A stretch of DNA of 46,132 nt, from assembly GCA_937895345.1 (NCBI GenBank), contig CALAWP010000044.1, forward strand, positions 1 through 46,132, in the 5' to 3' direction. Below the pieces are notes generated by a model. That model did not search any database, was not told the origin of the DNA, and worked only from the letters and a program-made list of their open reading frames with translations. Position 1 is the first letter of the stretch. Every line of letters begins with the position of its first letter. The DNA comes from an uncultured Paenibacillus sp. GTDB lineage: Bacteria; Bacillota; Bacilli; Paenibacillales; Paenibacillaceae. Shown piece by piece: positions 24,547-33,020 of this stretch. The translations under genes were made by a program, and so were the position numbers.

Positions 24547-25494
24547 TTACGATCCGGACTGAACGATCCGGATGACGTTCCGCACCGATTGGGCGGACTT
24601 GTCGAGCGCCGCTTTTTCTTCCTCCGTCAGCTCAAGCTCAACGACCTTCTCGATGCCGTCCCCTCCCAGGATAGCCGGCACGCCCATAAACAGGTTGTCG
24701 TAGCCGTATTCTCCCTCAAGGTAGGCGATCACCGGAATGATCCGTTTTTTGTCTTTCACAATCGCTTCCGTCATTTGCACCAGAGAAGCGGCAGGAGCGT
24801 AATAAGCACTGCCGTTGCCCAGCAAATTGACGATTTCGCCGCCGCCTACGCGGGCGCGCTGCACAATCGCTTCAATGCGGTCCGCGGGAATCAGCTTATC
24901 GATCGGAATGCCCGCCACATTCGAATAACGGACAAGAGGCACCATATCGTCGCCGTGTCCGCCAAGCACGAACCCGCGCACATCCTCGACGGAAACGTTC
25001 AGCTCTTGCGCGATAAACGTGCAATAGCGGGCCGTGTCGAGAACCCCGGATTGGCCGATCACGCGGTTTTTGGGAAAGCCGAGAGCGTTGTACGCGACAT
25101 AAGTCATCGCGTCGACGGGGTTGCTGAGAATGATGACATAGGCGTCCGGGCTGAACGTCTTGACATTGTCGCAAACCGACCGGACGATGCCGGCATTCGT
25201 GTTGACGAGATCGTCGCGGCTCATTCCCGGCTTGCGCGCAACGCCTGCCGTAATGATGACGACATCGGAGCCTTTCGTATCCTCATAGCTTGAAGTGCCC
25301 GTAATGTTGGCGTCGACGCCCATAACCGGGGTCGCCTCCAGCATGTCGAGCGCTTTGCCTTTTGTCGGATTTTCAAGCGGCGCGATATCGACCAGCACGA
25401 CGTCGCCCAGCTCTTTCTGCGCCAGCATCAGCGCGGTAGTCGCTCCGGTGAAGCCTGCGCCGACTACCGTAATTTTTTTGCGTTTGATCGCCAT
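24547..25494 (-). CDS. mdh: Malate dehydrogenase
   Basis: This 315-residue NAD-dependent enzyme oxidises malate to oxaloacetate in the TCA cycle. It has the Rossmann loop VVGAGFTGATTALMLAQ, the substrate arginine region ARKPGMSRDDLV, SNPVDAMTY, GQSGVLDTARY, and the catalytic histidine in VLGGHGDDMVPL (about residue 178). The AsnO-Pro-Val-Asp region and Arg-containing loop favour malate over lactate. The ATG at 25494 follows GGAGG at ten bases; the longer frame upstream is not family-like. It is last of the citZ-icd-mdh series on this strand but separated from icd by a 530-bp repeat-filled gap, unlike the tight Bacillus operon. Confidence 0.96.
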   Translation of the reverse strand: MAIKRKKITVVGAGFTGATTALMLAQKELGDVVLVDIAPLENPTKGKALDMLEATPVMGVDANITGTSSYEDTKGSDVVIITAGVARKPGMSRDDLVNTNAGIVRSVCDNVKTFSPDAYVIILSNPVDAMTYVAYNALGFPKNRVIGQSGVLDTARYCTFIAQELNVSVEDVRGFVLGGHGDDMVPLVRYSNVAGIPIDKLIPADRIEAIVQRARVGGGEIVNLLGNGSAYYAPAASLVQMTEAIVKDKKRIIPVIAYLEGEYGYDNLFMGVPAILGGDGIEKVVELELTEEEKAALDKSAQSVRNVIRIVQSGS

Positions 25495-25751
25495 ATCGTA
25501 CCAACCTCCATAAAGTTGAGTCGTACCGAAGACGTCCCGCTCAAGACTTTGCTGCTCGTTCCCCCATTTGGAGAACCGACCTGCCGTCCTGTTCCGCTCT
25601 ATGTATAGGCATCCCATAATTCGGAATGGAGAAAATAGGTCCCGATTTCCCTACTCTCACACGCTATCCATTGCAAGGCCGCCCCGCAGCTCTCACCCGA
25701 TGCACCCGCAACAATTCATGCTTTCGTCCAGGTCCTCTTGTAGGGATGGTC

Positions 25752-25872
25752 GTCACTGCCCGGCTCCTAATCGCACGATGGTTGTCACTACCGGCTCCTA
25801 ATCGCACGATGTCATCCCTACCCTGCACTTATTCGCGATAGTTGTCCCTACCCTGCGCTTATTCGCACGGAT
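25752..25872. repeat. Degenerate ~32-bp tandem repeat, four copies
   Basis: Units begin GTCACTGCCCGGCTCC (25752), GTCACTACCGGCTCC (25784), GTCATCCCTACCCTG (25811) and GTCCCTACCCTGCG (25844). Each ends with an ATTCGCAC or ATCGCACGAT-like segment. Two early copies share CGGCTCCTAATCGCACGATG exactly, and the later two share CCTACCCTGCxCTTATTCGC. The gap 25495-26024 also contains a stem-loop (TGTCCCC-GGCA-GGGGACA, near 25880) and the GC-rich element at 25952-26017. Confidence 0.7.
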
Positions 25873-25951
25873 GCAGCCTGTCCCCGGCAGGGGACAAGCG
25901 GTTCCGTAAGCATGCATTGCAGCAGCGCGTCTCTGGCGCTCCAACGTTATT

Positions 25952-26017
25952 CCGTGGGGTGTCCAGAGGGCGCAGCCCTCGGGGCCCTCCCTTGGAAGGG
26001 AGGGTTTGGGAGGGTTC
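25952..26017. repeat. GC-rich double-hairpin element downstream of icd
   Basis: Two adjacent perfect stems, GAGGGC-GCA-GCCCTC (25966-25980) and CCCTCCC-TTGGAA-GGGAGGG (25985-26004), are followed by a third GGGAGGG-like run (GGGAGGGTT). Text of this kind recurs between genes in many Bacillota genomes, and I take it for a dispersed palindromic element. It stands just past the icd stop and could block transcription or protect the mRNA 3' end, but no T run follows. Confidence 0.65.
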
Positions 26018-26024
26018 GATAAAA

Positions 26025-27320
26025 CTACATATTTTTAATAATCTCGTTCGCGAACTCCGAGCATTTCACTTCGGTCGCGCCTTCCATCAGGCGAGCGAAG
26101 TCGTACGTAACCGTTTTGTTGTTGATGGACGTTTCCATGCCTTTGTAGATCAGGTCGGCCGCTTCCAGCCAGCCCAGATGCTCGAGCATCATAACGCCGG
26201 ACAGAATTACGGATCCAGGGTTGACGACGTCTTTGTCGGCGTATTTAGGCGCCGTGCCGTGCGTCGCTTCGAAGATCGCGTGGCCCGTCAAGTAGTTGAT
26301 GTTGGCGCCCGGAGCGATGCCGATGCCGCCGACTTGAGCCGCCAGAGCGTCGGACAGGTAGTCGCCGTTCAGGTTCAGCGTCGCGATGACGTCGAAGTCC
26401 GTCGGACGAGTCAGCACTTGCTGCAGCGCGATGTCCGCAATAGCGTCCTTCACGATGATTTTGCCGGCCGCTTCCGCATCCGCTTGCGCTTTGTTCGCCG
26501 CGTCGACGCCTTCGGCTTCCTTGATGCGGTCGTATTGGCCCCAAGTGAACGTTTGCTCAGGGAATTCCTGCTCGGCCACTTCGTAACCCCAGTTTTTGAA
26601 CGCGCCTTCCGTGAACTTCATGATGTTGCCTTTATGGACAAGCGTAACCGATTTGCGGCCGTGCTTGATGGCGTATTCGATCGCCGCGCGGACGAGACGT
26701 TTCGAGCCTTCGGACGAAACGGGCTTGATGCCGATGCCGGACGTTTCCGGGAAGCGGATTTTTTTGACGCCCATTTCTTTTTGCAGAAACTCGATTACTT
26801 TTTTCACTTCATCCGAGCCGGATTGATATTCGATGCCCGCGTAGATGTCTTCCGTGTTTTCGCGGAAAATGACCATGTTGACGAGATCCGGACGTTTGAC
26901 CGGGGAAGGCACGCCGTTGAAGTAACGAACCGGACGCAGGCAAGTGTACAGGTCCAGCTCCTGGCGCAGCGCCACGTTCAGGGAACGGATGCCGCCGCCG
27001 ATCGGCGTCGTCAGAGGGCCTTTGATCGCTACGATATATTCGCGGATCGCCGTAAGCGTGTCGTTAGGCAGCCATTCGCCGTACTCGTTAAACGCTTTTT
27101 CGCCGGCAAACACTTCGTACCAGGCAATTTTTTTGGAACCGTTGTATGCTTTCTCGACCGCTGCGTCCAGTACGCGCTTCGATGCGCGCCAAATGTCGCG
27201 TCCCGTGCCGTCGCCCTCGATGAACGGGATGATCGGTTGGTTCGGCACCTGCAGCTTGCCGTTGTCGATGGTAATTTTCTCGCCTTCCGTCGGAAGGGCG
27301 TACTTTTCAAATTGAGCCAT
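26025..27320 (-). CDS. icd: Isocitrate dehydrogenase (NADP)
   Basis: This 431-residue enzyme makes 2-oxoglutarate from isocitrate. It has PFIEGDGTGRDIW, KGPLTTPIGGGIRSLNVALRQELDLY with the substrate serine and arginines, NMVIFRENTEDIYAGIEY, VTLVHKGNIMKFTEGAF, and NLNGDYLSDALAAQVGGIGIAPGANI with the metal aspartates. It also has the cofactor region ATHGTAPKYADKDVVNPGSVILSG. The length fits the homodimeric bacterial NADP type. GAAGGAGGAAATT precedes the ATG at 27320. It lies 140 bp after citZ on the same strand. Confidence 0.97.
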   Translation of the reverse strand: MAQFEKYALPTEGEKITIDNGKLQVPNQPIIPFIEGDGTGRDIWRASKRVLDAAVEKAYNGSKKIAWYEVFAGEKAFNEYGEWLPNDTLTAIREYIVAIKGPLTTPIGGGIRSLNVALRQELDLYTCLRPVRYFNGVPSPVKRPDLVNMVIFRENTEDIYAGIEYQSGSDEVKKVIEFLQKEMGVKKIRFPETSGIGIKPVSSEGSKRLVRAAIEYAIKHGRKSVTLVHKGNIMKFTEGAFKNWGYEVAEQEFPEQTFTWGQYDRIKEAEGVDAANKAQADAEAAGKIIVKDAIADIALQQVLTRPTDFDVIATLNLNGDYLSDALAAQVGGIGIAPGANINYLTGHAIFEATHGTAPKYADKDVVNPGSVILSGVMMLEHLGWLEAADLIYKGMETSINNKTVTYDFARLMEGATEVKCSEFANEIIKNM

Positions 27321-27460
27321 TAATAATTTCCTCCTTCGATTGGTTGTGAAGCGTCATGCTCGCCGCTTCGGATATATGACCCTATGTAAGGGATAAGCAT
27401 TGAAAAGGAGAACAGGCATGGCCGCCCGCCCTCGCTCTCCAACGGTTATTCATCATGCCG

Positions 27461-28573
27461 TTAGCGCTGATCGATCGGCACGTATTTCGCGTTGACCGGA
27501 CCGACATAGTCGGCGCGCGGACGAATCAGGCGATTGTCTTGATATTGCTCCAAAATGTGCGCGGTCCATCCGGATACGCGGCTGATCGCAAAGATCGGCG
27601 TAAACAGGTCGCGCGGAATGCCCAGCGTCGTATAGACGGATGCGGAGTAGAAGTCCACGTTCGGCTTCAGCCCTTTTTGGCCCGTTACCAGCTCCTCGAT
27701 CTTCACGGACATTTCATACAGCTCCATGTTGCCCGTCAGCTTGCCCAGCTCGCGGGACATCTTTTGAAGATGCTTCGCGCGCGGATCGCCGTTTTTGTAA
27801 ACGCGGTGGCCGAAGCCCATAATTTTTTGCTTGTTGGCCAGGGCGTTGCTGATATAGCTTTCCACGTTCGCCATCGAGCCGATTTCCTCGAGCATCACCA
27901 TAACGGCTTCGTTCGCGCCGCCGTGCAGAGGACCTTTCAGGGCGCCGATCGCCGAAGTGACGCCGGAATAAATGTCGGACAGCGTCGCCACCGTTACGCG
28001 GGAAGCGAAGGTCGAAGCGTTCAGCTCATGATCGGCATGCAGCACCAGCGCTTGGTCGAGCGCCTTGACCGCCACGTCGGAAGGCTCTTCGCCCGTCAGC
28101 ATGTACAGGAAATTGTAAGCGACCGATACGCCTTGCTTCGGTGCGACGGGGTCTTTGCCTTCGCGGATGCGCGCGAACGCCGCCACGACCGTCGGCAGCT
28201 GCGCCTGCAGCCGAATCGCCTTGCGAAGATTCGATTCCGGCGTCATGTCGTTGCTTTCGGCGTCGTACAGCGCCAGCGACGAGACCGCCGTGCGGAGAGC
28301 CGCCATGGAATTGGCGTCCTTCGGATACAGCTTCAAGCCTGCAATAACAGCGTCAGGTATGGCCGCATATTCGTCGAGCTGCTTCTGCAGTCCGGCCAGC
28401 TCGGAGCGGTTAGGCAGCTTGCCGTACCAAAGCAAATATGCAACCTCTTCGAATGAAGCGTTTTCTGCAAGATCGTCAATATTGATTCCGCGGTATGTCA
28501 GCACTCCGTCGATAATCGAGCTGATGGAGGAAGCAGCCGCTACAATTCCTTCCAGACCTTTCGTTGCTGTCAT
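27461..28573 (-). CDS. citZ: Citrate synthase
   Basis: This 370-residue type of citrate synthase joins acetyl-CoA and oxaloacetate. It has LTYRGINIDDLAENASFEEVAYLLWYGKLP, the active-site histidines in ALVLHADHELNAS, GPLHGGANEAVM and MGFGHRVYKNGDPR, and the catalytic aspartate in VDFYSASVYTTLGIP. The ATG at 28573 is chosen because AAAGGAGAGAG precedes it; an upstream in-frame ATG at 28633 has no such site. An inverted repeat (TTATC 28624, GATAA 28642) lies in the promoter region. The trio with icd and mdh matches the Bacillus citZCH cluster, where CcpC and CcpA repress it. Confidence 0.96.
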   Translation of the reverse strand: MTATKGLEGIVAAASSISSIIDGVLTYRGINIDDLAENASFEEVAYLLWYGKLPNRSELAGLQKQLDEYAAIPDAVIAGLKLYPKDANSMAALRTAVSSLALYDAESNDMTPESNLRKAIRLQAQLPTVVAAFARIREGKDPVAPKQGVSVAYNFLYMLTGEEPSDVAVKALDQALVLHADHELNASTFASRVTVATLSDIYSGVTSAIGALKGPLHGGANEAVMVMLEEIGSMANVESYISNALANKQKIMGFGHRVYKNGDPRAKHLQKMSRELGKLTGNMELYEMSVKIEELVTGQKGLKPNVDFYSASVYTTLGIPRDLFTPIFAISRVSGWTAHILEQYQDNRLIRPRADYVGPVNAKYVPIDQR

Positions 28574-28623
28574 CGTTCTCTCTCCTTTTATGCTTTGAAA
28601 TGGTACATCCGGGATTCGATGCG

Positions 28624-28646
28624 TTATCGTCAATATTTAATGATAA
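28624..28646. promoter_or_regulatory. Candidate operator upstream of citZ
   Basis: An interrupted dyad has TTATCGT (28624-28630) and ATGATAA (28640-28646), six of seven bases matching, about 50 bases upstream of the citZ ATG. A weak -35/-10 pair (TTGGGC, 17 bases, TTAAAT) overlaps it. In Bacillus, CcpC binds ATAA-type dyads here; the match is only suggestive. Confidence 0.3.
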
Positions 28647-28806
28647 ATGATTTTGTCGCCCAAGTGAACAAAATCGGACATAAAAATGCTTTATCGGCAT
28701 CATTGATAATTTGAATCGCACGAACGGCGCCATTCGCTGCCCCGGCTCGACAACCCATTATTCCACTGGACAACCTTTCCTATACTTCGAAAAGAAGCGT
28801 CCGGTA

Positions 28807-28815
28807 TGTTACAAT
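28807..28815 (+). promoter_or_regulatory. Extended -10 promoter element before ppx
   Basis: TG at 28807-28808 and TACAAT at 28810-28815 make a TGnTACAAT extended -10 element. A poor TTCGAA sits about 18 bases upstream. It would yield a leader of about 40 bases with GGAGGATACG before the ATG at 28863. Confidence 0.4.
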
Positions 28816-28862
28816 GTGAGCATACGACGGCATCATTTCGCATGCCCGCACCGGAGGATACG

Positions 28863-30395
28863 ATGACTTCTCAACGAATCGGAATAATCGATATCGGGTC
28901 TAACTCGGTTAGGCTCGTTGTTTATGAAAGAACGGCCAACGGCGCCCATCGCGTCGTGGACGGCAGCAAGCGCTCGGCCAGACTGAGCGGCCAGATCGAC
29001 GAAGGCGGCGCCTTAAGGGAGGAAGCGGTCGGCGACTTGATCGACACGCTCCTTCTGTTCGCCCGCATTTGCTCGCATCACGGCACGGGCAGCATACGCG
29101 CGGTGGCGACGGCCGCGATCCGCAACGCGTCCAACCGCGACGCCATTCTCGGCCGCATTCAGGCGGAAACCGGCCTGACGATCGAGCTGCTCTCCGGAGA
29201 GGAGGAAGCCGCCTACGGCTTTCTCGGCATGATCAACTCGCTGAACGTCCGGGACGGTTATTTGATCGACATCGGCGGAGGCAGCACGGAGCTGTCGCTG
29301 TTCCGGGACCGCAAGCTGATCCATTCGGTTTCGTTCCCGTTCGGCTGCGTCAACCTGGATGGCAAATACGGCGGCAAACAGGGCATGGACGACGCGCAGC
29401 TCAAGGCGCTGGAAGCAGAGGTGTCGGAAGCGGTCATGGCGGTCCCATGGGTCCGCGAGACGCCCGGCCTGCCGCTAGTCGGGCTGGGCGGCACCGTCCG
29501 CGCGCTGGGCAAGCTGCATCAGGAAACGCATCATTATCCTTTTACGCAAACGCATAATTACGAGATGGACAGCGGCAGCGTGGACGACCTGTTTCAGTCG
29601 CTGCGCTTGCTGCCCCTGGACAAAAGACGCAAGCTCCCCCGGCTGTCCAAGGACCGGGCGGACGTTATCGTTCCGGGCATTGCCATTCTGCGCACGGTGT
29701 TTCGGGCCGTGGAAGCGCAGCGCTATCTGATCTGCGGAGCCGGTCTGAGAGACGGGCTGTTCCATGCCGCGAGATATCCGAGCCGTCCGCAGCTGGACGA
29801 CCCGCTGGCATACAGCCTGCAGAACATCAGCTCGCTGCATACCGAAGCGCCCCGGCAGCATGTGCTGCAGGTGAACCGGCTCGCCCTGGAGCTGTTCGAC
29901 GCGCTGGCGGCTTCGTCCGGGCTCGGAACGCCCGAAAGGCAGCTGCTGGACAGCGCGTCGCGGCTGTACCGGATCGGAGCCTCGATCGACTATTACGATT
30001 ATGCCAAACATTCGTTTTATTTGATCGTGCACTCGCACATCAACGGCTTGTCCCACCGGGACATTATCCTGGTCGCCGCCGTCGCCTCCTATCGGAGCAA
30101 GGGCAAGGCCAAAAGCCAAACCGCGCCTTACAAGCCGCTGATTGGGGAAGAGGATCTCGGCCTCATCGGAAAGCTGGGCACGCTGCTGCAATTGGCGGCG
30201 GCGCTCGACCGGAGCGAGACGCAGGCGATCGGCCGTCTGACGGTCCGCGTCGCGGACAGCGAGCTGCTGTTGCGCCCGCTGAACCCGCGTGGCTCGCTCA
30301 GCGTCGAGCGGCGGGAGGTCGGCGATCTGGCGCCCGATTTCAAGAAGCAGTGGGGGCTTCTGCCCGTGCTGGACTGCTACGCGGCAAGCCGCTAA
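28863..30395 (+). CDS. ppx: Ppx/GppA family exopolyphosphatase
   Basis: This 510-residue protein is of the Ppx/GppA type, which removes phosphate from long-chain polyphosphate or from (p)ppGpp. The N-terminal actin-like half has IGIIDIGSNSVRLVVYE, SIRAVATAAIRNASN, LSGEEEAAYGFLGM, and LIDIGGGSTELSLF. The middle has GLGGTVRALGKLH, and the C-terminal half has an HD-like helical domain (YAKHSFYLIVHSHINGLSHRDIIL). The ATG at 28863 follows GGAGGATACG. It is convergent with ppk and the two stops overlap by four bases. The adjacency of ppx to ppk supports a polyphosphate role over a GppA role. Confidence 0.9.
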   Translation: MTSQRIGIIDIGSNSVRLVVYERTANGAHRVVDGSKRSARLSGQIDEGGALREEAVGDLIDTLLLFARICSHHGTGSIRAVATAAIRNASNRDAILGRIQAETGLTIELLSGEEEAAYGFLGMINSLNVRDGYLIDIGGGSTELSLFRDRKLIHSVSFPFGCVNLDGKYGGKQGMDDAQLKALEAEVSEAVMAVPWVRETPGLPLVGLGGTVRALGKLHQETHHYPFTQTHNYEMDSGSVDDLFQSLRLLPLDKRRKLPRLSKDRADVIVPGIAILRTVFRAVEAQRYLICGAGLRDGLFHAARYPSRPQLDDPLAYSLQNISSLHTEAPRQHVLQVNRLALELFDALAASSGLGTPERQLLDSASRLYRIGASIDYYDYAKHSFYLIVHSHINGLSHRDIILVAAVASYRSKGKAKSQTAPYKPLIGEEDLGLIGKLGTLLQLAAALDRSETQAIGRLTVRVADSELLLRPLNPRGSLSVERREVGDLAPDFKKQWGLLPVLDCYAASR

Positions 30396-32458
30396 GCGCG
30401 GCCTTTCCACAGCCGGATGTGCTTCGCTTCGAACTGGCTGCGGAAAGGCTTGCCGCTCTTGGCCGCTACGTGCTCGTACAAGCCGTTCGCCTTCAGCTCC
30501 CGCGCCTTGACGTTGTCGTCCAAATTCAGCTTCAGCATATTGATTAATATGCTGCGGAGCTCCGGATCGAAGACGGGGCACATCAGCTCGATCCGCTTCA
30601 ACAGGTTGCGGCTCATCCAATCCGCGCTGGACAGATAGACCTCCTCTTCTCCCCCGTTGTAAAAGTAAGCCATCCGCGCATGCTCCAGAAACCGGTCGAC
30701 GATGCTGATCACCTTAATATTATCGCTTCTTCCCGGAATGCCGGGTCTCAGGCAGCAGACGCCCCGCACGATCAGCTCGATGCTGACGCCCGCTTGGGAC
30801 GCCTCGTACAGCTTGTCGATCATTTCCTGGTTGGACAGCGAATTCATCTTGGCGATAATTTTTGCGGGCCGTCCGGCAAGCGCGTTGTCCCGCTCGCGGT
30901 CGATCAGCTCGTGCAGCTTGCTCATCAGCCCGGTAGGCGCGACCGCGAACGCCTTCCACTCGTAAGGGGAGGAATAGCCGGTCACCTCGTTGAACAGCGC
31001 CGACGCGTCGCTGCCGATGACCGGATGGGACGTAAACAGGCCAATGTCGGTATACAGCGTCGCGGTGCTGTCGTTGTAATTGCCCGTGCCGACGTGGACG
31101 TACCGGCGCAGCATCCCTTGCTCCCGCCGAACGACCAGCAATATTTTGGCATGCGTCTTCAGTCCGATCAAGCCGTACACGACATGGCAGCCGGCCTTCT
31201 CCAGCTGTCTGGCCCAGGCGATATTCCGCTCCTCGTCGAATCTCGCCTTCAGCTCCACGACGACCGTCACCTGCTTGCCGTACTCCGCCGCCTTGGCCAG
31301 CGCCTGCACGAGCACCGACTGTCCGCTGACGCGGTACAGGGTCATCTTGATCGCCAGCACATCCGGGTCGTATGCCGCTTGCAGGACGAAATCGTTGACC
31401 GCCTCGAACGACTCGTACGGATGGTACAACAGCACGTCCCGCTGGCGCACGACGTCGAACAAATCGTCCGTCCCCTCAAATTCCCGCGGATACACCGGCT
31501 CGATCCGCTCATAACGCAAATTGTCGTAGCCCGGCAGACTGTTCGCGAACTTCATCAGGAAGCTCAAGTCAAGCGGGCCGTTAATTTCAAACAAATTGTC
31601 CACGATTTCCAGCTCGTCGCACAGCATCTCCAACGCATAGGGGTGTATCCCTTTCGCCACCTCCAGACGAACCGGAATGCCCCAGCGGCGACGGCGCAGC
31701 TCCTTCTCGATTTCCTCCAGCAAATCTTCCGCGCCTTCTTCGTTCAGCGTCAAATCCGCGTTACGCGTCAGGCGGAACGGGTTGACGGAAAACGGGATAT
31801 AACCGTTGAACAACGTATGGATATACTTTTCGATCAAGTCCTCCAGCAAAATAAACTCCAGCTTCTTGCTGTTGATTCTGCCGGGCACCGCAACGAACCG
31901 GGACAGGATCGACGGAACCTGTACGATCGCAAACAGCGGTTCTTCGTGGTCGGGCGCGCCTTCCCGCTTCAACAGAACGGCCAAATAAAGCTCTTTCGTA
32001 TGAACGAGCGGAAACGGCCGGCTCTGATCGACCGCCATCGGCGTCAGCACCGGGAAGACGATGTCGTGAAAATATTCCGAGAGCGCCTTCGACTGCGTCG
32101 CGTTCAGCTCATCGATCGAACGAATCCAGATCCCTTCTTTGCCCAAGGCGCGCAGCACTTCCCTGTAGGTCCGGTATTGCTCGTCGACCATGGAGGTCGC
32201 CCGTTTAATCAACCGCTTCCACAGTCCCGCAGGCGTATACCCGGTAAAGTCCGTTTTCGTCAGCCCCGCCCTCATCTGGTCCTGAATGCCCGCGACGCGC
32301 ACGCTCATAAATTCATCCAGGTTGGTAGAGACGATAGACAGAAACTTCGCTCTCTCCAGCAGCGGATTGTTCGCGTCCTGCGCCTCCTGCAGCACCCTCC
32401 GGTTAAATTCGATCCAGCTTAAATCCCGATTGACATACTGAGACATATGCTTATTCAT
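30392..32458 (-). CDS. ppk: Polyphosphate kinase 1
   Basis: This 688-residue PPK1 makes polyphosphate from ATP. It has the N-terminal VNRDLSWIEFNRRVLQEA, LSIVSTNLDEFMSVRVAGI, the head domain with VLTPMAVDQSRPFPLV, and KMTLYRVSGQSVLVQALAKAAEYGKQV. The two phospholipase-D-like active-site regions are GLIGLKTHAKILLVVRRE (phospho-histidine about residue 431) and the C-terminal SADWMSRNLLKRIELMCPV segment. TTAGGAGAGATCAG precedes the ATG at 32458. It is convergent with ppx, overlapping by four bases, and follows fxsA across a gap that holds a perfect 9-bp GC hairpin (32511-32532) with no T run. Confidence 0.97.
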   Translation of the reverse strand: MNKHMSQYVNRDLSWIEFNRRVLQEAQDANNPLLERAKFLSIVSTNLDEFMSVRVAGIQDQMRAGLTKTDFTGYTPAGLWKRLIKRATSMVDEQYRTYREVLRALGKEGIWIRSIDELNATQSKALSEYFHDIVFPVLTPMAVDQSRPFPLVHTKELYLAVLLKREGAPDHEEPLFAIVQVPSILSRFVAVPGRINSKKLEFILLEDLIEKYIHTLFNGYIPFSVNPFRLTRNADLTLNEEGAEDLLEEIEKELRRRRWGIPVRLEVAKGIHPYALEMLCDELEIVDNLFEINGPLDLSFLMKFANSLPGYDNLRYERIEPVYPREFEGTDDLFDVVRQRDVLLYHPYESFEAVNDFVLQAAYDPDVLAIKMTLYRVSGQSVLVQALAKAAEYGKQVTVVVELKARFDEERNIAWARQLEKAGCHVVYGLIGLKTHAKILLVVRREQGMLRRYVHVGTGNYNDSTATLYTDIGLFTSHPVIGSDASALFNEVTGYSSPYEWKAFAVAPTGLMSKLHELIDRERDNALAGRPAKIIAKMNSLSNQEMIDKLYEASQAGVSIELIVRGVCCLRPGIPGRSDNIKVISIVDRFLEHARMAYFYNGGEEEVYLSSADWMSRNLLKRIELMCPVFDPELRSILINMLKLNLDDNVKARELKANGLYEHVAAKSGKPFRSQFEAKHIRLWKGRA

Positions 32459-32506
32459 CTGATCTCTCCTAACCCGACTTCGAACATCCGTTTAGGGTTT
32501 GTGCAT

Positions 32507-32535
32507 GAACCCGGGCTGCGCATGCAGCCCGGTTC
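32507..32535. repeat. GC-rich inverted repeat between fxsA and ppk
   Basis: CCGGGCTGC-GCAT-GCAGCCCGG is perfect and is extended by GAAC/GTTC. No T run follows on either side, so it is a weak candidate terminator or a chance palindrome in the 138-bp gap. Confidence 0.4.
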
Positions 32536-32596
32536 GTCCCATTATGCGCCATAAATATCATTGGTATATTAAAGATATGTAAAGCGGAGGTAAAAG

Positions 32597-32988
32597 TTAG
32601 AACCTGCGAACCGTAAATTGACCGTTTCGCATTCTTTTTTCCAGCCATTGCAAAATCATTCCCCGAAACAGCACCCTCGTCAAAGGAACGATTAGCAGCA
32701 GACCGAGCACGTCCGATACAAAACCGGGAACGATCAGCAGCAAGCCTCCAGCAGCACGCAAATGCCGTCGATCAGCTGGCGTCCGGGCATCTGTCCCGAT
32801 TGGAGCTGCCGCTGCGCTTCCGTCCATACTTTGCGGCCTTCCGACTTGGCGAAATAAGCGCCTGCCGCGCTTATCGCAATAATGATGGCAAACGTATTCC
32901 AGCCGCCCAGCAGGCTCCCCACCTGCATGATGACCCAAAGCTCAACGGCCGGCACGATAAGAAGTGCGGCCAGCAGCCATTTGTACAT
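32597..32988 (-). pseudogene. fxsA: FxsA membrane protein gene, split by a one-base frameshift
   Basis: The 5' part (from ATG 32988) encodes MYKWLLAALLIVPAVELWV, then GGWNTFAIIIAISAAGAYF, and reaches RQLIDGICVLL before a premature stop at 32734. The next frame, open to 32597, carries GGLLLIVPGFVSDVLGLLLIVPL and MRNGQFTVRRF. Joining them near 32747 by restoring one base (GTG CTG CTG G-A GGC TTG) gives a normal 130-residue FxsA: 392 bases are present where 393 are needed. FxsA is a small membrane protein first linked to phage F exclusion. The gene either is freshly inactivated or carries an assembly error. The ATG at 32988 is preferred to a GTG at 33021, which lies within the upstream stop. Confidence 0.7.
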
Positions 32989-33020
32989 TCCCGAACCCGC
33001 CCCCTTCGTTCGTTCATTCA

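Noticed and set aside
25495..26024. Insertion sequence or small gene between mdh and icd
   Set aside because: No transposase frame, no inverted ends with duplications and no ribosome binding site were seen. Short tandem and palindromic repeats explain the gap.
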